From Quillaja saponaria (Eukaryota; Streptophyta; Magnoliopsida; Fabales; Quillajaceae): a stretch of 64,000 nucleotides of DNA. The position numbers and the translations under genes were made by a program. The DNA is taken from NCBI GenBank assembly GCA_029379385.1, contig CM055607.1, positions 620,001 through 684,000 of the forward strand, read 5' to 3'. The notes under the pieces are model-generated. The model saw nothing but the letters and a program-made list of their open reading frames with translations. It made no database searches and had not been told where the DNA came from. Of the stretch, positions 25,101 to 37,022 are shown in pieces; position 1 is the stretch's first letter; each line of letters opens with the position of its first letter.

Positions 25101-28100
25101 TTGTTAACAGATTCTCTTCTTTTTCTCCTTGCGTATAATCTAATATATTTTCTCTCAAAAAATTTATCTTCTCTTGAATGCTTTGTTTAATCAGTATCAC
25201 CTCGGAGATGTAAAGATCCAGCAGTATGCTTACCAGGGGAGAACTTCTGGGACCAACCCATGATTCATAGATGGTCTGTGATGAGTTATCTGGGTCTTGA
25301 ACCTTCAAACAGTCAATCCAAATTTGATAGAAATTAGTAGGGAATTGTAAAAGCCAGGAAGAAAAAAATTTGAAATATGAAGTGAAAGTACAATTGATTA
25401 GCACTGCTAGTTAATAACTTTCTGTTGTTTCTGCAGCTGCTATGCAATCAGAGCGGCACAGAGCACCTAGCTCATATGCCATGGATAGTTTTTCTGATTC
25501 TGCTTCTGGATCAGCTTAGTTGCTTTTACTGCCTTGTATGCTAACAAGTGAAAATGGTAGTTTTCTGCGTTTGACATACCTGCTGAGTTGCTTGTTTGAT
25601 TAGTTCATCAAGCTGTGGAGTTGCCATGGCATGAAATCCAGGTCCGGATACTGCACTGTCAACATTCAAGTAAGCAACTGCCCTTGATGCAAGAATCTCT
25701 CTGTTGTCTTCTACCCATTCAGTTGATCCAATCTGGAAAAAGTGATCACATCATATTTTCCTAGTTCGTGTTCCATTTGTGTACAAGTAGGGTGTGTAAG
25801 TGTATGAGAGAGAGGGTGGAAGGAGGTAGAGTACAAGGCCATATTCCTCAGCATCCCAATTGCAAAAGATAATTGTTCGTCGAGGTCTCCACCCTTTTTT
25901 TTGCAGCTTCCCCAGTCTTTCTGCAATCTAAACTGTACAGAGATCAGGTTAGACTATTCTGGCAATGTTTCCTTAGTGAGAATGAAGAAGACGATCCCAT
26001 GTATTGGAACCAACATTACCTCCAGCAGTGCTGCGGTACCACTATTGGGATCAACTGCTCCAAATGTCCATGCATCCCGATGATTGCCTAGAATGACATA
26101 TCTACATAGAGTTGCAATAAAAAGATTACTTCAAGCAAGATAGTGGACTTCCTCTCAATTAGGGATCCATCTAAATTTATAAACAATATGTCAATGTCTC
26201 ATCATTTCCTTGCATGCTGAATTCTTAGGGATGCCCATGTCATAGATAAATTACATTCCGACTTCTATTGATCATGTCAATTTTCATACATACCGATCGG
26301 GCTCTTCTGTTCCCTGAATCACAGCAATAACATTCTCAATTGTGTCTATTACTTGTCTTCCCTGAAAACAAAATAATTACCAATTACCAAATTCAGCAAC
26401 CTGTAGCAGCACCGAGTCTTGTTCATTTGATTAATTAGGCGAGTGAGATAATGTACATTAAAAGTTTTCACATCCACACAATCATTTACTTAAATAGTTT
26501 CTGAAGTGGTACCAGAAATCTACAAAGTAATTACTTTGCTTCAACCTAGTAGGTAGACACTTACCATGTAGGTGAGATTGAGAACCCCAGGTCCTGGTCC
26601 AACCCTATAGACAGGGGCATCATTACTACCCTGCCAATCATCCTGTGCCACTTGGCCCCCAATTGATCTCAAAATCTTTTCACCATCAGCTGCTGATACT
26701 GGCAATGAAGGTATCAGAGGAACATCTCCTGTCTTCTCTACCTCATCCTGGGATAGCCTTTCACACTCATCTATACTTGGCCACCCGGGAGTAGTGGGAT
26801 CACCAAGTCCATTATACACCGTCCCCACCTGAACCCCACTTGGTGGCATCCACTTTTCATCCGGGAACCACCGTGCATCCCCTCCTCCCCCACCGTAGTT
26901 CTTCCTATCCGTATATATGACAACCCCAATAGCACCTTCATCGTATGCAGTTTGCACGATGTCCCCTCTATAAATTTCCCCATACCTCGCCAATACAACA
27001 GTACCCGACACATTGACCCCCATTTCTTTCAATGTCAAATAATCCTCCACTCTTCCATAATTGGCATAAACCACAGGACCAGTAGCAGTGCCTGACTTAG
27101 CATATGCGTGGAATGTGGGCAGAACCTCGTGCGCCACATCGGCATAAGGGTCACCATCATAGATTTCTTGGTGGAGACTGAAGGTAGTGGGTGGGTCTGG
27201 AGGTGGGTTTGTTAGCGTTAAGGAGCGCGAAACTGGGTATGTCAGGGACACCTGATAGGAGGCTATATGGGTGTTGAAACCGCAGGAAGTGAACCCTGAA
27301 AAAACATAGGCTGCAGCCTCAGCGTTAGCTTCAGTACCGGCAACATGGGGCCGTCGAGTGAGAGTGTGAAGGTGGCGCGAGATTGAGACATTGTCTGATA
27401 GAGAATTGGATATAAAGAGCGAGTGATAAGAAGATTTTGGAGTTGGAGGGCTGAGAAGTAGGGAAAGGGAGGTGAGAATGGTTACTAAAGTAGCAGTGGC
27501 TAGTTTGATCATGGAGGAAAAGCAAACAGAATCTTATTGATTACTAGGTGGGGTTCCTAGATCTTGACCTTGAAGTTGGCCTGTTTGTGGGTCTGGAATT
27601 TGGACTCAAAAAACTGAAATTTCTCACCAAAACTAAGCTCTTGCTCTGAAGAAAAGGTCGAACAAACTAAGTGAGTTTTAAAAAGGGTTTTGATTAAAAT
27701 CCTAAGCAACAATTATTGATAGTCTTGGTCTTTCATCATTATCATTGTTCTTCTTTGTTTTCCTCTATTATTTTACTTTCAAGATTGTGACGAGTTGCAA
27801 CCGTTGTTCTTTATCATCCTGGACTTTCTCTTTTGGAGTGATGACATGACACCAAGGATTAGAGGAAAATGGTTGATGATTGTAGAATAATTGATGATAA
27901 TATTTTTAAAGTTAAGTGTGTTTTTTTTTTTTTTGGCTGAAAAAAATTCAATGTTATTTGATTGAGAAATATAGCCCATATAAAACATTTATGACCCAGC
28001 TGTAGTTGCTGCAAATCTAAGTGAATGATTAGATCAAGATATACTTTTTCATATTAAATTATTAAATTTCTAAAATTTACTATAGTTGCTTCCAGATGGG

Positions 28101-28310
28101 ATACATGCACAGTGCCTTCTTCCTTAAAATATTAGAATGACAGCTTCTTAAAAGGAAAAGATAGCTTTCATGGTAAATTATTTTTTTGGATAAGAGTTAA
28201 TTAAACATAAGAATGTCCGCTGCAAGAGCTGTCGACACGTGGAGAATGACCAAACGAAAAGTGGGACATCCTTGGCTATAATACAAAAGCAGAAAAGGAG
28301 AGAAACAGAC
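22105..28310. repeat. Segmental tandem duplication, unit A (about 6.2 kb)
   Basis: Homology with 29492-35817 begins at the shared TCTTACGAAATGCCTCC and runs through the whole M28 peptidase gene and its 5' flank to GAGAGAAACAGA. The copies share all exon boundaries. Intergenic and intronic parts are clearly alignable but carry many substitutions and small indels. Confidence 0.93.
22954..27512 (-). CDS. M28 peptidase, glutamate carboxypeptidase II / LAMP1-like (copy A)
   Basis: Probable type II membrane zinc carboxypeptidase related to Arabidopsis AMP1 and LAMP1, whose loss alters meristem size and development (AMP1; family knowledge). Exons (minus): 27512-26565, 26361-26294, 26101-26020, 25927-25835, 25732-25580, 25302-25234, 24996-24909, 24250-24167, 23931-23843, 23723-23607, 23502-23359, 23136-22954. 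Total 2118 nt, 705 residues, no stop. A hydrophobic signal-anchor follows [13 protein letters not shown]-type insert region ([12 protein letters not shown]) comes next, then the catalytic core with all expected zinc/catalytic residues: GNHRDAW (His), AVDPNSG (Asp), NWDAEEYG (Glu-Glu), YLNVD (Asp) and YPVYHS (His). The C-terminal dimerisation domain has [15 protein letters not shown] sequence, here [11 protein letters not shown]. Exon 7 has a tandem AG acceptor (24999/24996); copy B supports 24996. Confidence 0.93.
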
Positions 28311-28399
28311 GGTTTAATTTTTGTTTTGTTTTACATTTTGTGTGTTTGGATTATATGAAAGCTTGTGCTTTGTGTGTTTTAGATTGTACAAAGTCAGCT

Positions 28400-29485
28400 T
28401 TTTGTACAGATGGAGGACTGGAGGTACAGCAATCACCTCAGCTGGGCCGAAATAGTTTAAGTTGTAAACCCAATTGCATGAAAAAGTTCATGCGCTGCAA
28501 GGTTGCAAACTCTAGATTCCCAGTAACACTTCTTCATAATTTTTATCATCTCTTGCCACAAGACCATAGACAGTATACCCACCTTTCATCGTTGCATCAA
28601 AATTAACTTTGATTTGACACATGGCTGGAGACTTTCACCGTCTTGACAGATCTAATGAGTCTTTACGACATTTATATCTTTCCAAAATTCCCAGAACCGT
28701 ATATAGACACTTCGCAATACATGTTCTGGTGTCTAAGAAAAAATCATCCTCATTATGGGAACAAAGATTCTTGGCTTTCCAAATTTTCGCACAAATCATT
28801 GCACCAAACAAAGGGAACATACTTTTCATATCCTTATCCCGGTTAAGAACACATATTGAATGCAAAATGAAATTAACCCAGTCTAAAATATGAGAGATTG
28901 AAATTTCCTCAACGTAAGTGTCCAGATCCATTTCAACTGTGTGAAATTACAATCTTTAAATAAGTGCAATGAATTTTCCTCACCTTGGTCACATAGAATA
29001 CTAACTGAGGAAGGAACATAGCAATATTTTCCAATTCGTGTTCTCAAAGGAAGTGCATCATTAGCTAGTCTCCAGAGAAATACTTTGTTTCTCTCATGAA
29101 TTTTAGCCTTCCAAATTGATTTCCGGAGTTGTGATTTCTGCTGATTAAACATGTCTTGTTCAATCAGCCACCCAATAGGCAGATTTGACTGAGAATCTTC
29201 CCACTCTATCCGGCAACCAAACCAGTTTATAAATTGTCATGGAATATTAGGATGGGATTCTGCATATCAAGTTCACTGTATGTTCATCAAAAATTTAGTT
29301 TAGAAATATCCCAATACTTAGTGCCATGTAGAAACAAGTCTTTTACTATCAAACTCATATCCTTCACAACATGCTGGCAAGCTTTTTGGCTTGAACTCCA
29401 CAGCTTCAGGTAACCAAGGATCTTGCCACACTTTAACTTTCTCCCCATTACCAACAAGGTAGCAGGCTGCAATGTTAGTTCTACT
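28400..29485 (-). mobile_element. Degraded LINE (non-LTR retrotransposon) fragment
   Basis: On the minus strand, conceptual translation from about 29480 gives the end of a plant LINE ORF2. Visible are GNGEKVKVWQDPWLPEA, a zinc-binding reverse-transcriptase domain (WKAKIHERNKVFLWRLANDA, RTRIGKYC, C-x2-GEENSLHLFKDC) and the start of an RNase H domain (KVNFDAT). Several stops and frameshifts interrupt it. The catalytic RT core is absent, so it is a 5'-truncated, dead fragment. It fills the gap between the two peptidase duplication units, and its upstream edge lies within about 10 bases of unit B's boundary. Confidence 0.8.
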
Positions 29486-29644
29486 ACGAATCTTACGAAA
29501 TGCCTCCTTTTTTACTCTTTCTCATTTATTTTTTTCCTCTTCTTCTTTCTTACATGGGAAAGAAAGATCAGAGCTACTTCAACGGTGGATGCATTTTTAT
29601 CAGTTTGTATAACTAAATATTTCATTTGAGGTCTTTTTATTTGT

Positions 29645-29982
29645 CAAAAAAAGGATTTGATTGTGTAATGATGAGAGTAAAAAAAATAAAAATACTTACC
29701 TAAAATATATGATCTTTTATTGAACGGACCCTATCGCAAATGAATCTAAAAAAGTTTTTTGCTTTCAATTATAAATAAAAATTCTGTAAAAAATTACATT
29801 TGAATAAATAAGATCAACAGTATCATTCTTATTACTAATTATCCAGAATTTGTAAAAAAAATTAATGCAGTTATAACTGATCCAAACAACAAAATAATTG
29901 TAAATAAATAAAAAAATCCATTGGAAGAAAAGAAATCATTAAAAAATTTCAAATTAATCAATAGTTTGGAACAACAGGAGGT
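29645..29982. other. About 340-bp AT-rich segment present only in duplication unit B
   Basis: Unit A passes directly from TTTTTATTTG to AATGGATTCTGG, while unit B is interrupted here by very AT-rich DNA. No terminal repeats, target-site duplication or recognisable gene was found. Either an insertion in B or a deletion in A would explain it. Confidence 0.6.
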
Positions 29983-30672
29983 TAATGGATTCTGGCTCGT
30001 GGTCTTGTAAACACATTTTCTGGTTTGTACGTGCACTGCTCCTTAACCCATTTTTCCATTGATAATTGCAGTGTTCCGAAGCCATCCTAGGTAAACAATT
30101 CAGATGTGTTTGAAGGGGAGGTCTCTCAGATTATTATGCCTATAAGAAAAAGCAGGAGCCAGCATTTCAATTATTAATTGGAAAAGTGTGCTCTTAATAA
30201 AGAATAGACATAGCATTGACAAATGTGTTTTTAAGGGAGGCCTTTCCATTAAGACTGTTCGGAGCTTGACAACCATGGTTTTGGTGGTTTTCAGTTTTAC
30301 AGTTGCAGTTGTTACAACTGTTGTCGGTGCTGGTGCTGGTGCTGGTGCTGATGCAATTTTCTAGTAACATGGTAATAAAAGAAAAGATTATGCTTTTCAT
30401 GAAATCCAATTAGTGATCTTAACAACCATTTCAGATACCTTACAATAGCTGATGACTTTACGTATAATCCAAGTACCCAACTCTTATACACTTGTTTCGA
30501 TCCTGTTAGAGGATCCCCTTCACTTTATCATTCAAATTAAATGAAACAGATAATATGAGGGAAAGACCTGGCTAACATGATTTATGAATCATCTCAGATA
30601 TGTCTCGTTGTGACTTATATTTTAGATTAAGTTCACTTAACACATCAAGGGAAAGATATCCTAGTACATGTA

Positions 30673-33600
30673 CTATGTTAGTTCCCCATTCAGAACTAGG
30701 GAGGCATGTCTGATGGCTGCTGAGACTCTCCAAACTTCATGTTGTACAAGATGCCATGATTCTGCAGTATTCAGCTTTTTTGCCCTTTCCAAGGCATCAT
30801 CTATCCCGGGGAAGGATTTAGATCCATAATCATCATGTGTCGAGGGCCCATAAATCTGGAAAATGGAAAGAACAGGTAAATAAATAGTTCCGTATAATAA
30901 TATCTATTATTGAAGATTGTTTGTTAGATGAAATCCCCAATGGTTTGTCCTCATTCTGCAGTGTCCTCTATGTTATATAATAATGCTCGTGTAAAAGCTA
31001 GAAGAAGAATGATGGAGTTAAGATTGATTTCTTTCTTAAGGAGAAACGTACCAAATGCTTATACCATGACCTTCCAAAGAGGCCATCTCGGTCTGTAAAT
31101 GCCCGCTCTGCCATCATTAGTCTGTCATTCAGATCTCTCACTTTCCAGTGGTTTTTCTTCCACGTTATAGGCCAACCTTTGTTTTCTTCTACTGCCTGGA
31201 GAATCACAAATCCACTTTTTTCTATCTTTTCTCAAAATTTTGAGAAAGGCCATTTTATACAAAAAATGTGGGTAGAAAAGGACACGATACCTTTCTCTGG
31301 TTATTGATCTTGATGGCTGCTTTTTCCAGCTGCTGAATGGACTTATATATAGGAGTCAGGTTTGTGTACTTATTTGAGATCTCATGTTCTAAATTATCCA
31401 TGCAATTCTGTAAATCAAGAATTTGATATAGCTGTAATTCATTTTGCAACTGACCTCAATGAGAATCATTTGTATGGTGAGCAACACTTACAAGGAATAA
31501 TTACACTACAAACCAGTTTACATACCTGGAGCTCCTTCACATAGGAGAGATAATCAAAAGGCAAGAATTCCTTGTCGGCTAGCCAAAGAGCTACTAAACC
31601 CCAAACACTTGCCACTGTTTTTCAGGAAAAATACAGAAGACATCAAATTCTTAAGGCGTGCAAATTAAGATTTAATGTTATTGGTCCATAACATGGTAAC
31701 ATGTGACATAATACAGTTATTTGGTTCTTTTGTTTCTTGATGGGGGGGTGTGATTTAGATGTTAACCTGAAACATGTCTCCGAAACATTGGATCACCAAA
31801 TTTCTCCATCCAAATAAAATCATCGTACATTGAGTGGTATACCGGGTATCCTGCATTTAATAATATTCAACTGTCAAGTGTTGAAAAATCCAAACGAAAA
31901 TTCTGATGTTAATAAGAAGTAAAGACATCAACAAACAAAAATTATGAAACTATTGTTGATAGTGAAAGTGATGCGAATCAACTCCTTTACTTCACTATGG
32001 AGAATCTCTTTGTCCCGTCCCGTGCCTGTAAGTTAACACACAATTGCAGAAACCATGTAACAGTCATTGCCGGCTAATGGTCAGTGTGCTTCCTATTGCC
32101 AGAGACCGAAAATTTCATTTCATACAGGATGCATTCTTTCACTTCTAAGGGTCAAATGGAGGGTTTCTACAGGCAAGCTGTTAAACACTGGTTTAGTGTA
32201 TTCAACTTACGGGTTTTAAACACAAACACTCAATTTCATAATCATATTTCATAGAAAATATTTATAGCCTGCTTCAGCTACATGCAGAGTGTGAACAAAA
32301 CTATAAACAATTTATAATCTGATTGTAACGTGCATCCATACACTTAAAGATCAAAATGATGGTACTAGAGGAACGAGTGTTCATCACCTACTTAAAAAAA
32401 TGATAATGTGTTCATTACCTCCTCCATAGAACACTTCAGCTGCAGGAATTCCAACATGTTGCACAAAAGCCGCATAATCTGATCCTCCACCTCCTAACCT
32501 TTCAATCTTTTTACATAGCGAAGAGATGAGTGCATGGGGAGTTCAGATTAATGGAATTCTAATGTCCAAGCCATTTACTGATTAGTTGAAAATAAAAGGG
32601 AAGTAGATTGTTAACTGATTCTCTTCTATTTCTCTTTGCCTACAATCTGATATACTTTATCTTAGAAAAAGTTTATCTTCTTTTGAATGCTTTGTTAAAT
32701 CAGTATCACCATGGAGATGCAAAGATCTTGCAGTATGCTTTACCGGGGGAGAACTTCTGGAACCAACCCATGATTCATAGATGGTCTGTGATGAGTTATC
32801 CGGATCTTGAACCTTCAAACAGTCAATCCAAATTTGATAGAAATTAGTAGGAAAATAGTAAAAGCCAGGAAGAAAAAAAAAAAAAAAAAAATTTGAAATG
32901 TGAAGTAAAAGTGTAATTGATTAGCACTGCTAGTTAATAATTTTCTGTTGTTTCTGCAGCTGCTATGCAACCAGAGTGGCACACAGCATCTAGCTTTGTA
33001 TGCCTTGGACAGTTTTTCTGCTTCTGGATGATTTTAGCTGCTTTTACTGCCTTGTATGCTAACAAGCGAAAATAGTAGTTTTCTGCATTTGACATACCTG
33101 CTGAGTTGCTTGTTTGATTAGTTCATCAAGTTGTGGAGTTGCCATGGCACGAAATCCAGGTCCGGATACTGCACTGTCAACATTCAAGTAAGCAATTGCC
33201 CTTGATGCAAGAATCTCTCTGTTGTCTTCCACCCATTCAGTTGATCCTGTCTGGAAAAAGTGATCACAACATATTTTCTTAGTGCATGTTCCCTTTATGC
33301 TTGAGTAGGGTGTGCAAGTGTATGAGAGGGGGGAGGGGGGGAAGGAGGGAGATTACAAGGCCATATTCCTCAGCATCCCAATTGCAAAAGATAATTGTTC
33401 GTCGAGGTCTCCACCCTTTTTTTTGCAGCTTCCCCAGTCTTTCTGCAATCTAAACTGTACAGAGATCAGGTGAGACTATTCTGGCAATGTTTCCTTAGTG
33501 AGAATGCAGAAGACGATCCCATGCATTGGAACCAACATTACCTCCAGCAGTGCTGCAGTACCACTATTGGGATCAACTGCTCCAAATGTCCATGCATCCC

Positions 33601-35048
33601 GATGATTGCCTAGAATGACAAATCTACATAGAGTTGCAATAAAAAGACTACTTCAAGCTAGATAGTATACTTCTTCTCACTTCTCCCTAATTTGACACCA
33701 TAAATCTAAACTTATAAACAATGTGTCAATGTCTCATCATTTCCTTGCATGCTGAATTCAGTTAGGGTGCCCATGTCATAAATAAAATGCTTTCCTACTT
33801 CTATTGATCACGACAATTTTCACACATACCGATCAGGCTCTTCTGTTCCCTGAATCACAGCAATAACATTCTCAATTGTGCCTATTACTTGTCTTCCCTG
33901 AAAACAAAATAATTACCAATTGCCAAATTCAGCAACCTGTATCAGTACCAAGTCTTGTTCATTTGATTAATTAGGCCAGTGAGATAATGAATATTATAAG
34001 TTTTCACATCCACACAATCATTTACTTAATTATTTTCTAAAGTGGTACCATAAATCTACAAAGGTATTCCTTTGCTTCAACTTAGTAGTTAGACACTTAC
34101 CATGTAGGTGAGATTGAGAACCCCAGGTCCTGGTCCAACCCTATAGACAGGGGCATCTTTGCTTCCCTGCCAATCATCCTGTGCCACTTGGCCCCCAATT
34201 GATCTCAAAATCTTTTCACCATCAGCTGCTGATACTGGCAATGAAGGTATCAGAGGAACATCTCCTGTCTTCTCTACCTCATCCTGGGATAGCCTTTCAC
34301 ACTCATCTATACTTGGCCACCCGGGAGTAGTGGGATCACCAAGTCCATTATACACCGTCCCCACCTGAACTCCACTTGGTGGCATCCACTTTTCCTCCGG
34401 GAACCACCGTGCATCCCCTCCTCCCCCACCGTAGTTCTTCCTATCCGTATATATGACAACCCCAATAGCACCTTCATCGTATGCAGTTTGCACGATGTCC
34501 CCTCTATAAATTTCCCCATACCTCGCCAACACAACTGTACCCGACACATTGACCCCCATTTCTTTCAATGTCAAATAATCCTCCACTCTTCCATAATTGG
34601 CATAAACCACAGGACCAGTAGCAATGCCTGACTTAGCATATGCGTGGAATGTGGGCAGAACCTCGTGCGCCACATCGGCATAAGGGTCACCATCATAGAT
34701 TTCTTGGTGGAGACTGAAGGTAGTGGGTGGGTCTGGAGGTGGGTTTGTTAGCGTTAAGGAGCGCGAAACTGGGTATGTCAGGGACACCTGATAGGAGGCT
34801 ATATGGGTGTTGAAACCGCAGGAAGTGAACCCTGAAAAAACATAGGCTGCAGCCTCAGCGTTAGCTTCAGTACCGGCAACATGGGGCCGTCGAGTGAGAG
34901 TGTGAAGGTGGCGCGAGATTGAGACATTGTCTGATAGAGAATTAGATATAAAGAGAGAGTGATAAGAGGATTTTGGAGTTGGAGGGCTGAGAAGTAGGGA
35001 AAGGGAGGTGACAATGGCTACTAAAGTAGCAGTGGCTAGTTTGATCAT
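30673..35048 (-). CDS. M28 peptidase, glutamate carboxypeptidase II / LAMP1-like (copy B)
   Basis: Tandem paralogue of the gene at 22954-27512, same orientation. Exons (minus): 35048-34101, 33897-33830, 33623-33542, 33449-33357, 33250-33098, 32812-32744, 32506-32419, 31850-31767, 31614-31526, 31407-31291, 31195-31052, 30855-30673. Every exon has the same length as in copy A, giving 705 residues and no disabling change, so both copies look functional. All zinc/catalytic motifs are kept ([33 protein letters not shown]). By hand count exon 1 differs at about 13 of 948 bases. Later exons differ more, for example about 6 of 89 in exon 9, including Gln-to-Trp and Glu-to-Lys near LADKEF. The exon 7 acceptor (GTAAAAAG) has lost the pyrimidine tract seen in copy A and may be weaker. 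Confidence 0.93.
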
Positions 35049-35817
35049 GGAGGAAAAGCAAACAGAATCTTATTGATTACTAGGTGGGGTTCATATATCT
35101 TGACCTTGAAGTTGGTCTTTTGTGGGTCTGGAATTTGGACTCAAAAGACTGAAATTTCTTAGCAAAATTAAGCTCTTGCTCTGAGGAAACCTTAGGCTAA
35201 ACAAACTAAATAAGCTTTAAAAGGGATTTTGATCAAAATTCTAAGGAGCAATAATTGATATCATAGTCTTGGTATTTCATCATTATCATTGTTTTTTTTT
35301 TGTTTCCTTCTATTATTTTACTTTCAAGATTGAGACGAATTCCAACCATTAGTTCTTTATCTTCCCGGACCTTCTCTTTTGGAGTGATGACATGACCCCA
35401 AGGATTGGGAAAAAAAAGGTTGAGGATTTTAGAATAATTGATGGTAATATTTTTTTGTTCAAATCAATGTTATTTGATGGAGAAAGATAACCAGTATAAA
35501 CATTTATGACCCAGTTGTAGTTGCCGCAAGTGAATTAATTAGATCAAGATAATTTTTTTATATAAAATTATTAAATTTCTAAAATTTGCTATAGTTGCTT
35601 CAAGATGGGATACACGCATAGTTCCTACATCCGAAAAATATTAGAATGACAGCTTCTTAAAAGGAAAAGATTGCTTTCATGGTAAATTATTTTTTGGATA
35701 AGAGTTAATTAGTATTAGAATGTCGGCTGCAAGAGCTGTCGACCCGTGGAGAATGATCAAATGAAAAGTGGGACATCCTCCTATAACACAAAAGCATAGA
35801 AAGAGAGAAACAGAGTC

Positions 35818-36942
35818 CGTTTAGATTGGCAGCTAGGCGATAATTTGCATCTTGTCATATTTTAATGTGTTTGGCTTCTTGTAAAATTTGTGATTTTGAG
35901 ATCATGACATAGAAAATTGATTTATGTATAAATTATAAAATAAAAAAATATTAATTTTTAATGTATTGGAGTCATTCATTAGTTTAATTGATAGATAGAT
36001 TAAAAATGAATAAAACTAAAAGACATAAGACATAAAAAAAAAAATTGGAATTGTTGAGGTGTTCTTCAAAAAATATTGCTAGACTGATTTTTAAAAATAC
36101 TACATGAGATATTAACTTAGACTGTCACATACCTAACGCCTGTGTTCGTGGGAGGCCCACCCGCTTAACCTAAGGTGGCTCATGGGAACTCAATTTAGTA
36201 GTACCATGTATTAAGAGTTAAGCGTGGGATTTAGATGCATGAAACATGTTGTTGTGAGCCAACAAATTAATAGCAAGCCAATGTTAAATCTGAGTGAAAA
36301 AAAATAAAAATCTAATAGCAGATTCAATTGTTTGCAACTTCCTCAACCAAATTGAGCAAGTTGACCTTCAGCTGATAGAGGGGATTCAATAGGCTTTGAG
36401 GAATGAAAGTGAAAAACCTTTGTAACCATCACCGAATTTGATTTATAACAGATTAAAACTGTGATGGTTTTATCGATTAAATTAACAATTGATTCACCAA
36501 TAAGCTATTTGATAGTTATGATTATGATTTAAGGTTAAGCACTCAGAATAAAGATTTTCTGTCGTCTCAATTCCTATCCTATTAATGTATAAGCTCACAA
36601 AAGTTGGCTGATAACATTAACATCCCATTATCCCTAAGAATATATTCACAATCACACACAAACAGAAAGACACTCACGGGCAACACCAAAACAATAACAA
36701 GAAAGAAAATAAAAGTAGCCAAAAATTTTAGAAACAACGTTTTTATATGCAAAAAGTGCAGCCTGTCCTGTGATCCTGTGGTTTAGATTGTTCCCCTCTC
36801 TCTGTCTCTCTCTCTCTCTGTGACTACCCTTTCTCTCTCTTCTACATGGATGTCAGTTGAAGCACCCGTGACCTCATGCTCTGTGTCATTCATGATTCTC
36901 CAATTCAGCTCCACTTTTCACCTAAAACAGGCACTAACTAAC
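35818..36942. other. Intergenic, upstream of the pectinesterase gene
   Basis: AT-rich sequence with no protein-like frame. It ends in a CT-rich microsatellite (about 36790-36840, TCTCTCTCTC blocks) typical of plant core-promoter Y patches. The promoters of copy B and the pectinesterase are divergent, separated by about 2 kb. Confidence 0.5.
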
Positions 36943-36953
36943 TTATATATAAA
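36943..36953 (+). promoter_or_regulatory. Putative TATA box of the pectinesterase gene
   Basis: TTATATATAAA lies 70 bases before the ATG at 37023, implying a short leader of about 40 bases. Position and sequence are both good for a plant TATA element. Confidence 0.55.
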
Positions 36954-37022
36954 CCACGACACAAACCAATTCCTTAAGCATTTCAAATTCCAAGTAAACT
37001 ATCACTCTCATTCTCTCTGAGA

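Larger units (their letters stand above)
29492..35817. repeat. Segmental tandem duplication, unit B (about 6.3 kb)
   Basis: Second copy of the peptidase-bearing unit, start codons 7536 bases apart. Relative to unit A it carries an extra AT-rich block at about 29645-29982 and an expanded GGTGCT repeat near 30330, and it differs by many small indels in introns. Confidence 0.93.

Noticed and set aside
25873..26091. Plus-strand frames over the peptidase exons that are nearly identical in both copies (also 33395-33613)
   Set aside because: They are shadows of exons 3-4 of the minus-strand M28 genes; conservation comes from the real coding strand.
29839..30036. Hydrophobic minus-strand frame in the unit B insertion, considered as a plastid gene fragment
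   Set aside because: It does not match any plastid protein I can recall (psb, pet, ndh small subunits checked mentally); AT-rich DNA easily encodes Phe/Leu/Ile-rich frames.
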